Shown one piece after another: positions 41,000 to 49,552 of a DNA stretch of 64,000 nucleotides; position 1 is the stretch's first letter; each line of letters begins with the position of its first letter. The notes under the pieces are model-generated. The model was given only the letters and a program-made list of their open reading frames with translations, did no database searches and was not told where the DNA came from. Source of the stretch: Luteococcus peritonei (GTDB lineage Bacteria; Actinomycetota; Actinomycetes; Propionibacteriales; Propionibacteriaceae). Location of the stretch: contig NZ_BAAAIX010000004.1 in the NCBI RefSeq assembly GCF_039526385.1, positions 61,422 through 125,421 of the forward strand, read 5' to 3'. Both the position numbers and the translations under genes were made by a program.

Positions 41000-42370
41000 C
41001 TACTTGGCGTACTTCTCCAGGCCGTCGGTGGAGCCGCGCGCCATCTGGCCGAACATGTCGGCCGCGGCCTGCTCGTCCCACAGCACCGAGGAGCCGGCCG
41101 CGGTGGTGGTGTTGGTGGTGGTGACCGGCACGGCCAGGGTGTGGCCGTCGCCGCTCGACATCTTGAGCATGGCGCTGGCCACGCCGGCCACGTCGCCGGC
41201 GCCGGTCTCCTGGCCGCGGGTCACGGCGCTGCCGACGGCCATGTTGAGCCGCCAGTAGCGGATCGGGTTGATGAAGGTCATCGGGCTGGCCGCCTTCTTG
41301 GCGATCAGGCCCATAACCTGGCGCTGCCGCTTGGTGCGGCCCAGGTCGCCGGTGGGATCGGCCTTGCGCATCCGCACGTAACCCAGCGAGTCGGTGCCGT
41401 CCAGCGTCTGGCAGCCCGCGGGCAGGTCCAGGTGGGAGTCCTTGTCCTTGATCGGGTTGTCCAGGCAGACCTTGATGCCGCCGACCGCGTCCACCACGTT
41501 GGCGAAGCCGTCGAAGCCCACCTCCATGTAGTTGTCGATCCGCAGCCCGGTGTCCTGCTCCACGGTCTGCACCAGCAGCTCCGGGCCGCCGATGGAATAG
41601 GCGGCGTTCAGCTTGTTCTTGTTGTGGCCCGGGATGGAGACATAGGAGTCACGCGGCAGGCTCACCAGGGCGGGCTTTCCCGAGGGCGGGGTGTAGAGCA
41701 GCATCATCGTGTCCGTGCGCTTGCCCCCCTCGGTGCCGGTGCCCAGTTCCTTCTGCTGCTCCGCGCTCAGGTTCTCGCGGGCATCCGAGCCCACCAGCAG
41801 GGTGGTGGTGCCGGGCTGCTCGGGCGGCCGGTCCGCGGACGGCTGCTCGTCGAGCCGTGCGGTGCGTGCCAGCGCCAGCATGGGCACCACGGCCAGCCAG
41901 ACCAGCCAGGCCACCAGGGCGAGCACCAGCCAGCGCAGCCAGCCGCGCCTGCGACTGGCGCGCGGGGCGCGCACCGGACGGGGAGGCTTCGGGGCGGCGG
42001 CGGACCGCCGCTCGGTGGGGCGGACCGGGGGAGGGGGCGTGGCGGCCGCCGGGCGCGAGGAGGGCGACGGGGCGGCGCGGCGCGAGAGGTCGTCGGACAG
42101 GCTGCGGGAGGAGGAGGGGGTTGCGGCGGGCGCGAAGTCCTTCTCCGAGTGCACCACACGGTCCCGACGAGGCGCCGCGGCCGCTTCCTGGGAAGCCTCC
42201 TGTGCCGCCTGGGCGGCCTGGGCGCCGGTCTGCGCGGCACTGGCGCGACGCCGGTCCAGCTCGGCCATCTCCTTGTCGTCGAGGATCCGGGTGCGGTCCG
42301 GATTCGGACGTTCGGAGCCGTAGAGCCAGTCCATGTCCGCCTGACGGCGCGGGTCGTCTCGTGGGTCCAT
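41000..42370 (-). CDS. LCP (LytR-CpsA-Psr) family protein
   Basis: A 456-residue envelope protein that should transfer a polyprenyl-linked glycopolymer (arabinogalactan- or teichoic-like) to peptidoglycan. Residues 1 to about 140 are a disordered Arg/Ala/Pro-rich cytoplasmic part, followed by one membrane helix (LVLALVAWLVWLAVVPMLAL). The LCP domain has TLLVGSDAREN, RTDTMMLLYTP, LVSLPRDSYVSIPGHNKNK and GFDGFANVVDAVGGIKVCL; the Arg/Asp set that binds the lipid pyrophosphate is present. ATG 42370 lies 7 bases after TAGTTT on this strand. It is divergent from the GT2 gene that follows. Confidence 0.9.
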   Translation of the reverse strand: MDPRDDPRRQADMDWLYGSERPNPDRTRILDDKEMAELDRRRASAAQTGAQAAQAAQEASQEAAAAPRRDRVVHSEKDFAPAATPSSSRSLSDDLSRRAAPSPSSRPAAATPPPPVRPTERRSAAAPKPPRPVRAPRASRRRGWLRWLVLALVAWLVWLAVVPMLALARTARLDEQPSADRPPEQPGTTTLLVGSDARENLSAEQQKELGTGTEGGKRTDTMMLLYTPPSGKPALVSLPRDSYVSIPGHNKNKLNAAYSIGGPELLVQTVEQDTGLRIDNYMEVGFDGFANVVDAVGGIKVCLDNPIKDKDSHLDLPAGCQTLDGTDSLGYVRMRKADPTGDLGRTKRQRQVMGLIAKKAASPMTFINPIRYWRLNMAVGSAVTRGQETGAGDVAGVASAMLKMSSGDGHTLAVPVTTTNTTTAAGSSVLWDEQAAADMFGQMARGSTDGLEKYAK

Positions 42371-42377
42371 GGCGACC

Positions 42378-42457
42378 AAACTACCCATCAGGGGCCAAGC
42401 CCCGGCTGAGGACGTGCGGCGAGCCGACACGCCCCCGAGGTGCGGGGCTGGAAGAAT
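42378..42457. promoter_or_regulatory. Divergent promoters of LCP and GT2 genes
   Basis: AAACTA at 42378-42383 (TAGTTT on the minus strand) is 7 bases from the LCP start, and AAGAAT at 42452-42457 is 7 bases from the GT2 start at 42465. Both would give leaderless mRNA. Confidence 0.4.
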
Positions 42458-42464
42458 CGGGGCC

Positions 42465-43526
42465 ATGACTTCGCCAGCCCCCTCCGCCGACGTCCGGCGC
42501 CCGGTCAGCGTCGCGGACCACCGGCGCCCGGTCAGTGTGGTGATGCCGGTGCTCAACGAGGAGCGGCACCTGGCGGCCTCGGTGGCCGGCGTGCTGGACC
42601 AGGACCACCCGATGGAGATCATCCTCGCCGTGGGGCCCTGCACCGACCGCACCTGGGAGATCGCGCAGCAGCTGGCCGCCGCCGACGAGCGGATCCACGT
42701 GCTGCGCAATACCAGCGGCACCACCCCCGACGCGCTCAACCTCGCCATCGCGGCCAGCCACCACGAGATCATCGTGCGAGTGGACGCGCACGGGGAGCTG
42801 GGGCCTGGCTACATCCGCACCGCCGTGGACCTGCTGGAGCGCACCGGTGCCGCCAATGTGGGCGGTCACATGGCCGCCCGCGGACGCACCCCCTTCGAGA
42901 AGGCGGTGGCGGTGGCCTACACCTCGCCGGTGGGCCTGGGCGGGGGCAGCTTCCACCTGGAGAACTCCAAGGAGGGCCCGGCCGAGACCGTCTTCCTGGG
43001 CGTCTTCCGTCGCGACGCGCTGGAGGCGGTGGGTGGCTACGACCCGAGCCTGCTGCGCGCCCAGGACTGGGATCTCAACTACCGGCTGCGCAAGATGGGG
43101 GAGACCGTCTGGTTCTCCCCGGAGCTCCAGGTCACCTACCGGCCCCGTTCGGACGTGAAGGCCCTGGCCCGACAGTTCTTCCGCACCGGCCAGTGGCGCC
43201 GTGAGGTGATGCGGCGCAATCGCGACACCGTCAGCGCCCGCTACCTGGCGCCGCCGGTGGCGGTGCTGCTGATCGCCGGTGGCAGCCTGGCGGGCGCGGC
43301 CGGCCTGGCCGGTGGCCCGCGCTGGCTGCGCTGGGGCCTGGCCGCCCCGGCCGGTTACCTGGCCGGCGTGACCGGGGCGGCCGCCCTGATGCGACGTGAG
43401 ATGGAGCCCGCGGTCCGAGCACGCCTGCCGCTGGTGCTCACCGTGATGCACATGGCCTGGGGTACCGGGGCGCTGCGCGGCCTCCCGGTGGCCGAGCGCG
43501 AGGCTGCCACCGACCCCGACGCCTGA
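42465..43526 (+). CDS. Glycosyltransferase family 2, membrane-associated
   Basis: A 353-residue GT-A enzyme. VSVVMPVLNEERHLAASV opens the nucleotide fold, IILAVGPCTDRTWEIAQQL and GTTPDALNLAIAASHHEIIVRVDAHG bring the DxD-like VDAH metal site. ENSKEGPAETVFLGVFRRDALEAVGGYD and RAQDWDLNYRLRKMG carry the acceptor and catalytic region (QDWDL in place of ED-x-D). Two or three C-terminal membrane segments (VAVLLIAGGSLAGAAGLAGG) follow. The pattern is like ExoA-type enzymes that build surface glycans on lipid carriers. Its product is unknown. Confidence 0.85.
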   Translation: MTSPAPSADVRRPVSVADHRRPVSVVMPVLNEERHLAASVAGVLDQDHPMEIILAVGPCTDRTWEIAQQLAAADERIHVLRNTSGTTPDALNLAIAASHHEIIVRVDAHGELGPGYIRTAVDLLERTGAANVGGHMAARGRTPFEKAVAVAYTSPVGLGGGSFHLENSKEGPAETVFLGVFRRDALEAVGGYDPSLLRAQDWDLNYRLRKMGETVWFSPELQVTYRPRSDVKALARQFFRTGQWRREVMRRNRDTVSARYLAPPVAVLLIAGGSLAGAAGLAGGPRWLRWGLAAPAGYLAGVTGAAALMRREMEPAVRARLPLVLTVMHMAWGTGALRGLPVAEREAATDPDA

Positions 43527-43528
43527 GC

Positions 43529-43544
43529 GGCGCGGGGCCGCGCC
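43529..43544. terminator. Short two-way hairpin
   Basis: GGCGCGG and CCGCGCC with a 2-base centre lie in the 24 bases between the convergent stops of the GT2 and TIGR03089 genes. Weak, but placed as a shared terminator. Confidence 0.35.
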
Positions 43545-43550
43545 GACGGC

Positions 43551-44258
43551 TCAGAGCAGGGTGGCCCGCTCATCGGCGGCGATCCGGGCCAGCTCCTCGA
43601 GCGAGGCCTCACCACGCACCACGACCGTGGAGCCGCCGCCCAGCAGGGGCGCCACCAGCAGGTCGCAGACCGTGGCCCACGGGTCCTCGCCGGGCACCTG
43701 CAGCAGGCGGGCCGCACTCGGGCCCACCGCGTCGAGGGCCTCGGCGCCGCGCGGGGAGCGAGCATCGTCCAGCCAGGTCTCCGGCGGATCATTGCGCCAG
43801 TGCACGTCGGGCTGGCTGAGCACCTCGGCGTAGTCGGTGACCCCTGCCACCGGCTGCTGCAGGCCGGCGCCCAGCGGGTGCAGCGAGCAGACCACCGTCT
43901 CCACGCCCGGCACGGGATGGGACTGCTGCGGGCCGGTCACCGCCAGCTCGACGCGGTCCAGCTCGTCACGGGAGAGCGCCATCACGGTGCCGCCGGACTG
44001 CCACACGGCCATGGTCCACACCAGCGAGACCCAATGGCCCGGGTGGGTGAGCAGCAGGGGCAGCGCCACGTCGCCGCCGTCCTCCAGGCCCAGCGAGCCG
44101 ATCAGGTTCGCGGTCTTGTCCACCCAGTTGGCGAAGGTGCGGGCGCTGAACTCCACCCGGGAACCGTCGGCGGTGTCGTAGCAGGTCAGCAGGGGCTGCG
44201 CCCCGTCGCTGGCGACGCGGCGCTCCAGCGCGGCGACGGGATCGTTGGGGGTCCGCAT
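43551..44258 (-). CDS. TIGR03089 family protein
   Basis: A 235-residue actinobacterial protein resembling the N-terminal part of AMP-forming acyl-CoA ligases (FANWVDKTANLIGSLGLEDGGDVALPLLLTHPGHWVS) but lacking the P-loop TSGTTGxPK and the C-terminal lid. It is much shorter than real ligases, so it is unlikely to activate acids by itself. Function unknown. ATG 44258 lies 7 bases after TACCAT on this strand (44266-44271). In other actinobacteria it neighbours LCP and GDP-mannose genes, as here. Confidence 0.8.
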   Translation of the reverse strand: MRTPNDPVAALERRVASDGAQPLLTCYDTADGSRVEFSARTFANWVDKTANLIGSLGLEDGGDVALPLLLTHPGHWVSLVWTMAVWQSGGTVMALSRDELDRVELAVTGPQQSHPVPGVETVVCSLHPLGAGLQQPVAGVTDYAEVLSQPDVHWRNDPPETWLDDARSPRGAEALDAVGPSAARLLQVPGEDPWATVCDLLVAPLLGGGSTVVVRGEASLEELARIAADERATLL

Positions 44259-44318
44259 TCACCCCATGGTAGGGGGCGGTGGGGCCGTCGGCACAGCCTG
44301 CGTACAGCCGGGGTCCAC

Positions 44319-44324
44319 TAGTCT
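44319..44324 (+). promoter_or_regulatory. -10 hexamer of manC
   Basis: TAGTCT lies 7 bases before ATG 44332. With TACCAT of the facing gene about 50 bases away this is another divergent leaderless pair. Confidence 0.5.
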
Positions 44325-44331
44325 CGTGGCC

Positions 44332-45411
44332 ATGAGACATGTGGTGATCATGGCCGGAGGCTCGGGGACCAGGCTGTGGCCGCTGTCCCGCAAGGGGGAG
44401 CCGAAGCAGCTGCTCGACCTGGTCGACGGCAAGAGCCTGCTCAGGCTCGCCTACGAGCGCGTGGCCGGGATGGTGGACGATGCCAACATCCTGGTCTGCT
44501 GCGGCGCCGGCTATACCGACGTGGTGGCCCGGCAGCTGCCGGAGCTGCCCGTCGAGAACCTGCTGGGCGAACCGGTGGGACGGGACTCGCTCAATGCCGT
44601 GGCCTGGCCGGCCGCGGTGCTGGCCCGCCGTGATCCCGAGGCCGTGGTGGCGGTGCTCACCGCGGACCAGATCATCACCCCCGTCGAGGCCTTCACCGAC
44701 GCCTTGGAGCAGGCCTTCCGGGTGGCCGAGGCCGATGCCAGTGCGCTGGTGACCTTCGGCGTCGTGCCCGACAGCCCGCACACCGGCTACGGCTACCTGA
44801 AGCGGGGCGAGGCGCTGGCCGCCTTCCCGCAGGCCAGCGAGGTGGTGGAGTTCAAGGAGAAGCCCTCGCTCGAGGTGGCCACCAGCTATGTGGCCAGCGG
44901 CAACTACTGGTGGAACTCCGGCATGTTCGTCTGGCAGGCCACCACCGTGCTGGAGCAGCTGCGCCTGTTGCTGCCCGAGACCCACCGCCAGGTGCTGGAG
45001 CTGGCCGAGCGTCCCGAGCTGCTCGACGAGATCTACCCGGTGCTTGAGAAGACCTCGGTGGACTACGCGATCATGGAGCCGGTCAGCCAAGGGCGCGGCA
45101 GCGCGCACGTCGTGGCCGTGCCGCTGGAGATCGAGTGGTACGACCTGGGCGGTTTCGCCGCCCTGGCCGAGCAGATCGCCACCGACGAGCACGGCAATGC
45201 CCGCGAGGGCGTCACCGTCGCGCTGGACGCCAGCAACAACCTGGTCATCAACCGGGGCAACCCGGGCTCCGTGGTGGCCGTGGCCGGCATCAGCCGGATG
45301 GTGGTCTGCGTCACGCCGCAGGCCACCCTGGTGGTGCCGCTGGAGCAGTCCCAGCGCGTCAAGGAGCTGGTGGGGCTGGTGGCCGAGCAGGTCGGTCCCG
45401 AACTGGCCTGA
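44332..45411 (+). CDS. manC: Mannose-1-phosphate guanylyltransferase
   Basis: A 359-residue nucleotidyltransferase making GDP-mannose from mannose 1-phosphate and GTP. IMAGGSGTRLWPLSRKGEPKQ is the nucleotide-binding signature; VLTADQIITPVEAF, GYGYLKRGEA, VEFKEKPSLEVA and GNYWWNSGMFVWQA (sugar site) follow. The C-terminal beta part is short, so there is no fused isomerase domain. It supplies donors for the glycosyltransferases around it; the likely mannose 1-phosphate source in this window is the mutase at 7716, not the degenerate one at 51760. Confidence 0.93.
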   Translation: MRHVVIMAGGSGTRLWPLSRKGEPKQLLDLVDGKSLLRLAYERVAGMVDDANILVCCGAGYTDVVARQLPELPVENLLGEPVGRDSLNAVAWPAAVLARRDPEAVVAVLTADQIITPVEAFTDALEQAFRVAEADASALVTFGVVPDSPHTGYGYLKRGEALAAFPQASEVVEFKEKPSLEVATSYVASGNYWWNSGMFVWQATTVLEQLRLLLPETHRQVLELAERPELLDEIYPVLEKTSVDYAIMEPVSQGRGSAHVVAVPLEIEWYDLGGFAALAEQIATDEHGNAREGVTVALDASNNLVINRGNPGSVVAVAGISRMVVCVTPQATLVVPLEQSQRVKELVGLVAEQVGPELA

Positions 45412-45466
45412 GAACGGGCTGGGACCCGCGCCGGTCCGGCTGCCCGGAACTGTCGGGCGCCGGCCC

Positions 45467-45472
45467 TAGTCT
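45467..45472 (+). promoter_or_regulatory. -10 hexamer of the 45479 gene
   Basis: TAGTCT lies 6 bases before ATG 45479, with no ribosome binding site. Confidence 0.45.
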
Positions 45473-45478
45473 TGTGCC

Positions 45479-46273
45479 ATGGCAGAAACCCTGAAGCGGC
45501 ACCGCGAGAGCGCGGCCTGGCTGGTGCTGGGCGTCAGCGCCCTCTACATCGTGATCTCCCTGGTGCGCTGGGGCCATGCGCTGAGCCGTGGAGCCGGTCT
45601 GGCGGAGGCCTCCCGCGGCGTCGGGGGCAGCTCGCTGAGCATCCCGCTGGTGCTGATCTGCCTGGTCGCGGCCCTGGCCTGCGCCCTGATCCGCCCGGCC
45701 ACCGGGCGGGCCCGCACCATCGTGCGCACCGCCGCCCTGCTGGTGGGCCTGGCTGCCCTGCTGCAGGCCATCTTCCTGCTGGCCGGTCTGTTCGGCGCCC
45801 CGAAGGGGATCTTCGGGCTGGTGCTGGAGGTGCTGGGCGGAGCGCTGGAGGTGGCCCTCAAGGCCCTGGCGGCCAGCCTGCTGTGGCGGGCCGCCCGCTC
45901 CACGCCGGAACCGGAGCGTGCCGCCGTCGAGCCTGTCGCCGAGACGCCCCCCGCGCCCGCGCGCCGGGCCAGCTGGGATGCCGAGGATGCGGTGGGTGCG
46001 GTCTGGACCCGCGCCGGAGATGCCGCCAGCGGGGCCCAGGCCAGTGGCTACGGCCAGTCCGGCAGGCATTCCGGCTGGGATGCCGCCCTGCAGCAGCCCG
46101 AGCTGGAGGCTCCCGCCAAGCCCGCTGCTCGCGGCCCGTGGGCCACCGCCGGCGAGCTCGCCACCGACCCGTCGAAGGCCGAGCAGATCGCTCCCGAGGC
46201 CGAGATCGGGGCGGATGAACAGGCAGATGTCCAGAAGCCCCGTGGTGGCTGGGATCCGGCCCCGCGCAACTGA
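45479..46273 (+). CDS. Uncharacterised membrane protein
   Basis: A 264-residue protein with four predicted membrane helices in the first 140 residues (SAAWLVLGVSALYIVISLV, SIPLVLICLVAALACALI, TIVRTAALLVGLAALLQAI, and one near 110-135). A long Ala/Pro/Glu-rich cytoplasmic tail with repeated SGW/WDP-type spots (SGWDAAL, RGGWDPAP) follows. I do not recognise a family. It lies between manC and whiB2 in the same direction, which places it in the envelope block, but no function follows from that. Confidence 0.68.
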   Translation: MAETLKRHRESAAWLVLGVSALYIVISLVRWGHALSRGAGLAEASRGVGGSSLSIPLVLICLVAALACALIRPATGRARTIVRTAALLVGLAALLQAIFLLAGLFGAPKGIFGLVLEVLGGALEVALKALAASLLWRAARSTPEPERAAVEPVAETPPAPARRASWDAEDAVGAVWTRAGDAASGAQASGYGQSGRHSGWDAALQQPELEAPAKPAARGPWATAGELATDPSKAEQIAPEAEIGADEQADVQKPRGGWDPAPRN

Positions 46274-46353
46274 ATCCAACTGAACGACGCGGCGGCCCAA
46301 CCTGAAGGGCGGCTGAACCGTGTCCATGGTGTTTGTCAAATGAACACTCCGGC

Positions 46354-46383
46354 TTGACTCCCAGCCAGTTACACGCGTGTAAT
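46354..46383 (+). promoter_or_regulatory. whiB2 promoter with palindromic operator
   Basis: TTGACT (46354-46359) and TGTAAT (46378-46383), spacer 18 bases. The perfect 14-bp palindrome TTACACGCGTGTAA (46369-46382) covers the spacer end and the -10, where a bound regulator would block polymerase. A leader of about 65 bases precedes ATG 46457. Confidence 0.6.
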
Positions 46384-46456
46384 TCTCGCAGGGGGACGCG
46401 TTGTTGGCGCCCCTTTTTCGTTGCACCGAACAGGTGCGGGGTCGAGAGGATTGAGC

Positions 46457-46714
46457 ATGGGTGAGCTGCTGACACTGATCGCGGACGTCGAGGACGGCGT
46501 CCTCGGTTGGCAGGAACGAGCGCTGTGCGCCCAGACCGATCCGGAGGCCTTCTTCCCGGAGAAGGGTGGCTCCACCCGCGAGGCCAAGCGGGTCTGCCAG
46601 ACCTGTGAGGTCAAGGCGGAGTGCCTCGAGTACGCGCTGGCCAATGACGAGCGCTTCGGCATCTGGGGCGGGCTGTCCGAGCGCGAGCGCCGCAAGCTCA
46701 AGCGTCGCGCCTGA
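46457..46714 (+). CDS. whiB2: WhiB family iron-sulfur transcription factor, WhiB2-like
   Basis: An 85-residue WhiB protein. Cys24, Cys47, Cys50 and Cys56 (spacing C-x22-C-x2-C-x5-C) hold the [4Fe-4S] cluster. GIWGG (68-72) is the beta turn that contacts the sigma factor, and the tail ERERRKLKRRA is the basic DNA-binding part. WhiB2/WhmD is needed for septation in mycobacteria and sporulation septation in Streptomyces; the neighbours here support the WhiB2 type. ATG 46457 has GAGAGGA upstream. Unlike most genes nearby, it has a real leader and a strong promoter. Confidence 0.92.
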   Translation: MGELLTLIADVEDGVLGWQERALCAQTDPEAFFPEKGGSTREAKRVCQTCEVKAECLEYALANDERFGIWGGLSERERRKLKRRA

Positions 46715-46717
46715 TCC

Positions 46718-49552
46718 GTGACCCTCAGCGAGCAGGACTGGAGCTGGGCGCACCAGGACGGACCGATCGACCCGAGACCGATCGACCCGGACATCCTGGC
46801 CACCATCCTCGTGGTCCACAACGCCGAGGAATGGCTGGCCCGCACATTGGTGGCGCTGGGCCGGCTGGAGAACCTTCGCCATCTGGTGGCCGTGGACAAC
46901 GGCTCCACCGACGGCAGCCGCGAGCTGCTCGACAAGGCGCGGGCCGAGGGCCTGGTGAGCGCGATCCTCACCGGCGACGCCAGCTGGGGCTTCGGCCGGG
47001 CCGTGCAAGAGGCCGTCGACCAGCTCGACGAGCACCGCAGCTGGCTCTGGCTGCTCCACGACGACGTGGAGCCCCAGCGCAGCAGCCTGGACGAGCTGCT
47101 GCGCTGCACCACCACCGAGCCCGCCCCTGACCTGGTCATCCCCAAGCTGCTGCAGCCGCGCCGCCGCAACCATCCCGACCGGATCGCCGAGGTGGGCCAG
47201 ACCATCTCCGCCGGGGGACACCGCGTGCTGGCCGTCGACGACGGCGACCTGGACCAGCAGCAGACCACGGCCACCGAGGTCCTGGGCGGTTCCAGCGCCG
47301 GCCTGCTGGTGCGTCGCAGCGCCTGGCAGCAGCTGGGCGGGATGGACCCCGCGATCCCGCTCTTCCGCGACGGCGTGGAGCTGGGCTGGCGCGCCAACGA
47401 GGCCGGCCTGCGCGTGGTGACCTGCCCCGCCGCGGCCATCCACCATCGACGCGCGGGCCGCACCCAGGTGCGCGAGTCCGCCCTGGCCCCGCGGCCCGAC
47501 CGTACCGACCGCATGCTCGGCCACCGGCTGGTGGCGGCCCACAGCGCCCGGCCTGCGCTCACCACCCTGCGCCTCGCGCTGGGTGGCCTGCTGGACGCCC
47601 TGGGTCACCTGCTCGGCAAGGCGCCCGGCGCCAGCGCCGATGCCCTGGGGGCCGTGCGCGACCTGCTCTCCAGCCGACGCGAGACCGCGGCGCTGCACCA
47701 GCGGCTGGCCGCCCGCGGCGAGGTGCTCCCCGTGGATGCGTTGCGTCCACCGCGGTGGCACATGCTGCGCCACCGCACCGACCGGCTGGCCGGATGGGTG
47801 GCCGACCGGCTGCTGCCGGAAGCGGAGAACGAGGTGAGCCTCGACGAGCTCACTGCTGGCGAGGACGCGGTGGTGCACGAGAACCGGCGCAGCCATGCCC
47901 TGGCCTGGTTGGTGGCCGCCGTCGTGCTGCTCACCGCCGTGGCCGGGCGTCGGCTCTTCGGCCTGGGGGAGCTGAGCGGTCCCGCTCTGGCCCCCGCGCC
48001 AGCGCACCTCACCGGCGCCCTGGATGCCTGGCTGCGCAGCCCGCACGGCGCGCAGGGCGCGAACCCCACCTGGCTGGGGATCGGCGCGCTCGGCTCGCTG
48101 CTCGCGCTGGGCCGCCCCGACTGGTTCGCCGTCGCCGGCCAGCTGCTGGCCGTGCCGCTGGCGATGCTGGCCAGCCTCCCGCTGTGGCGTCGCCTGCTGC
48201 CGCGCCGTGAGCCCGACGCGGAGCGCACCCCCACCCTGCTGCGCCGCCGCCGCAGCCAACAGCTCGCCCTGCTCGCCGCCGCCTGGGGCCTGGTGCAGCC
48301 CGTGCTGGGCCTGACCGGCAGCGGGCGCCCCAGCTCGCTGCTGCTGGCCGTCGTGCTGCCGCTCGCCGCGGCCTGCCTGCTGGCCTGGTGGCAGCAGGAC
48401 AGTTCCGGCGTCGAGTCCTGGCGCGCCCCGGCCGGGCTGGCGCTGTGCACCCTGTTGGCGAGCGCCGCCGTCCCCGTGCTGTGGCTGGTCGCCCTGGTGG
48501 CAGCCGTCGTGGTCGCCCGTCGCCGTGGCGAGTGGAGCCGGTTGGCGGTGCTGCTGGTGCCGCTGCTGGCCCTGGCGCCCTGGCTGGTGCGCTGCGCCGG
48601 CGAGCCTGCCCGGCTGCTCACCGGCAGCGACCCGCGGCTGGTGGCCGACGGCGCCCCGTGGTGGGTGCTGCTGCCCGGCGCCCTGCTGCTCTGGTTGGCC
48701 GCGCTGGCCGGCAGCTGGCGCCGCCCCCAGCCCTGGCTGGTGGCGCTGGCCGTGGTCGCCTGGGCACTGGGAACGGTGCTGCCGAAGCTGTGGCTGCCCG
48801 GTCGCGCCGCCGACCTGCGTCCCGATGGCGACGGCTGGCTGCTGATCGCCTGCCTCACCCTGCTGGCCATGGCGCTGCAGGGCTGGAGCGCGCTGCCCAA
48901 CGGCGGACTGTTGCCGCTGGTGGCGCGGCTGGGGCAGGCCGTCGCGGCCCTGCTGGCCCTGTTCGTCGCCCTGGCGGCGCTGTGGTGGGCCGGCTGGGCA
49001 GGTGCCGGGGTGCACCGCAGCGGCAGCGAGCTCCCGGCCCACGTCGTCGCCGTGCAGGACTCCGTGCGCCGCAGCCGGGCCCTGGCCATCGACCTGGACC
49101 GGCATGGCTGGAACCTGGTGGCCGACGACCAACCGCGGTGGGGCAGCGCCGAGCAGCCCGTCGTCCCGGAGGCCGGCGCCCGTGGCGAGCTGGAGTCCCT
49201 GGTGCACGAACTGCTCTCCGGCGCCAGCTCCGACCAGCTGGCCCGCCGTGCCACCGCGCTGGACATCGGTCACCTGTGGATCCGCGGAGCGGACGAGGAC
49301 CTGGTGGCGGCCATCTCCGACAGCCCCGGGCTCGGTCCGGCCGAGCAGGTGGGCCGTGACACCACCTGGACCGTGGTGGGTCCGGTGACCCGCCAGCACG
49401 ACTGGTACGGCCCCCGGGCCTGGTGGCCTGCCGGTTTGCTGGGACTGTGCAGCGCCGCACTGCTGCTGCTCGCCGCACCCAGCTCACAGCCGGCCGCGGG
49501 ACCGCGCCGGGCCCGTGAGGACAGCCGCCCGACGAGGGGAGTGGCCCGATGA
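46718..49552 (+). CDS. Large membrane glycosyltransferase family 2 protein
   Basis: A 944-residue protein. The N-terminal GT2 domain (about 20-260) has ATILVVHNAEEWLARTL, VAVDNGSTDGSRELLDKA, WLWLLHDDVEPQ (metal-binding DD) and VLGGSSAGLLVRRSAW. A helical linker follows, then from about residue 385 some dozen membrane helices (LAWLVAAVVLLTAVAG first), and a late outside region (about 770-900). The domain order recalls polyprenyl-linked or galactan-type sugar transferases of actinobacteria, but substrates are unknown. GTG 46718 starts 4 bases after the whiB2 stop, so the two share a transcript. Confidence 0.85.
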   Translation: MTLSEQDWSWAHQDGPIDPRPIDPDILATILVVHNAEEWLARTLVALGRLENLRHLVAVDNGSTDGSRELLDKARAEGLVSAILTGDASWGFGRAVQEAVDQLDEHRSWLWLLHDDVEPQRSSLDELLRCTTTEPAPDLVIPKLLQPRRRNHPDRIAEVGQTISAGGHRVLAVDDGDLDQQQTTATEVLGGSSAGLLVRRSAWQQLGGMDPAIPLFRDGVELGWRANEAGLRVVTCPAAAIHHRRAGRTQVRESALAPRPDRTDRMLGHRLVAAHSARPALTTLRLALGGLLDALGHLLGKAPGASADALGAVRDLLSSRRETAALHQRLAARGEVLPVDALRPPRWHMLRHRTDRLAGWVADRLLPEAENEVSLDELTAGEDAVVHENRRSHALAWLVAAVVLLTAVAGRRLFGLGELSGPALAPAPAHLTGALDAWLRSPHGAQGANPTWLGIGALGSLLALGRPDWFAVAGQLLAVPLAMLASLPLWRRLLPRREPDAERTPTLLRRRRSQQLALLAAAWGLVQPVLGLTGSGRPSSLLLAVVLPLAAACLLAWWQQDSSGVESWRAPAGLALCTLLASAAVPVLWLVALVAAVVVARRRGEWSRLAVLLVPLLALAPWLVRCAGEPARLLTGSDPRLVADGAPWWVLLPGALLLWLAALAGSWRRPQPWLVALAVVAWALGTVLPKLWLPGRAADLRPDGDGWLLIACLTLLAMALQGWSALPNGGLLPLVARLGQAVAALLALFVALAALWWAGWAGAGVHRSGSELPAHVVAVQDSVRRSRALAIDLDRHGWNLVADDQPRWGSAEQPVVPEAGARGELESLVHELLSGASSDQLARRATALDIGHLWIRGADEDLVAAISDSPGLGPAEQVGRDTTWTVVGPVTRQHDWYGPRAWWPAGLLGLCSAALLLLAAPSSQPAAGPRRAREDSRPTRGVAR

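Noticed and set aside
46369..46382. BldD box at whiB2
   Set aside because: The BldD site is odd-centred with a central W-G; this palindrome is even-centred with CGCG in the middle, so I report it only as an unknown operator.
45359..49399. Very long open frame on the strand opposite the whiB2/GT block
   Set aside because: Such frames arise by chance opposite G+C-rich genes; the text is Gln/Gly/His/Arg filler without domains, while the plus strand holds clear GT2 and WhiB genes.
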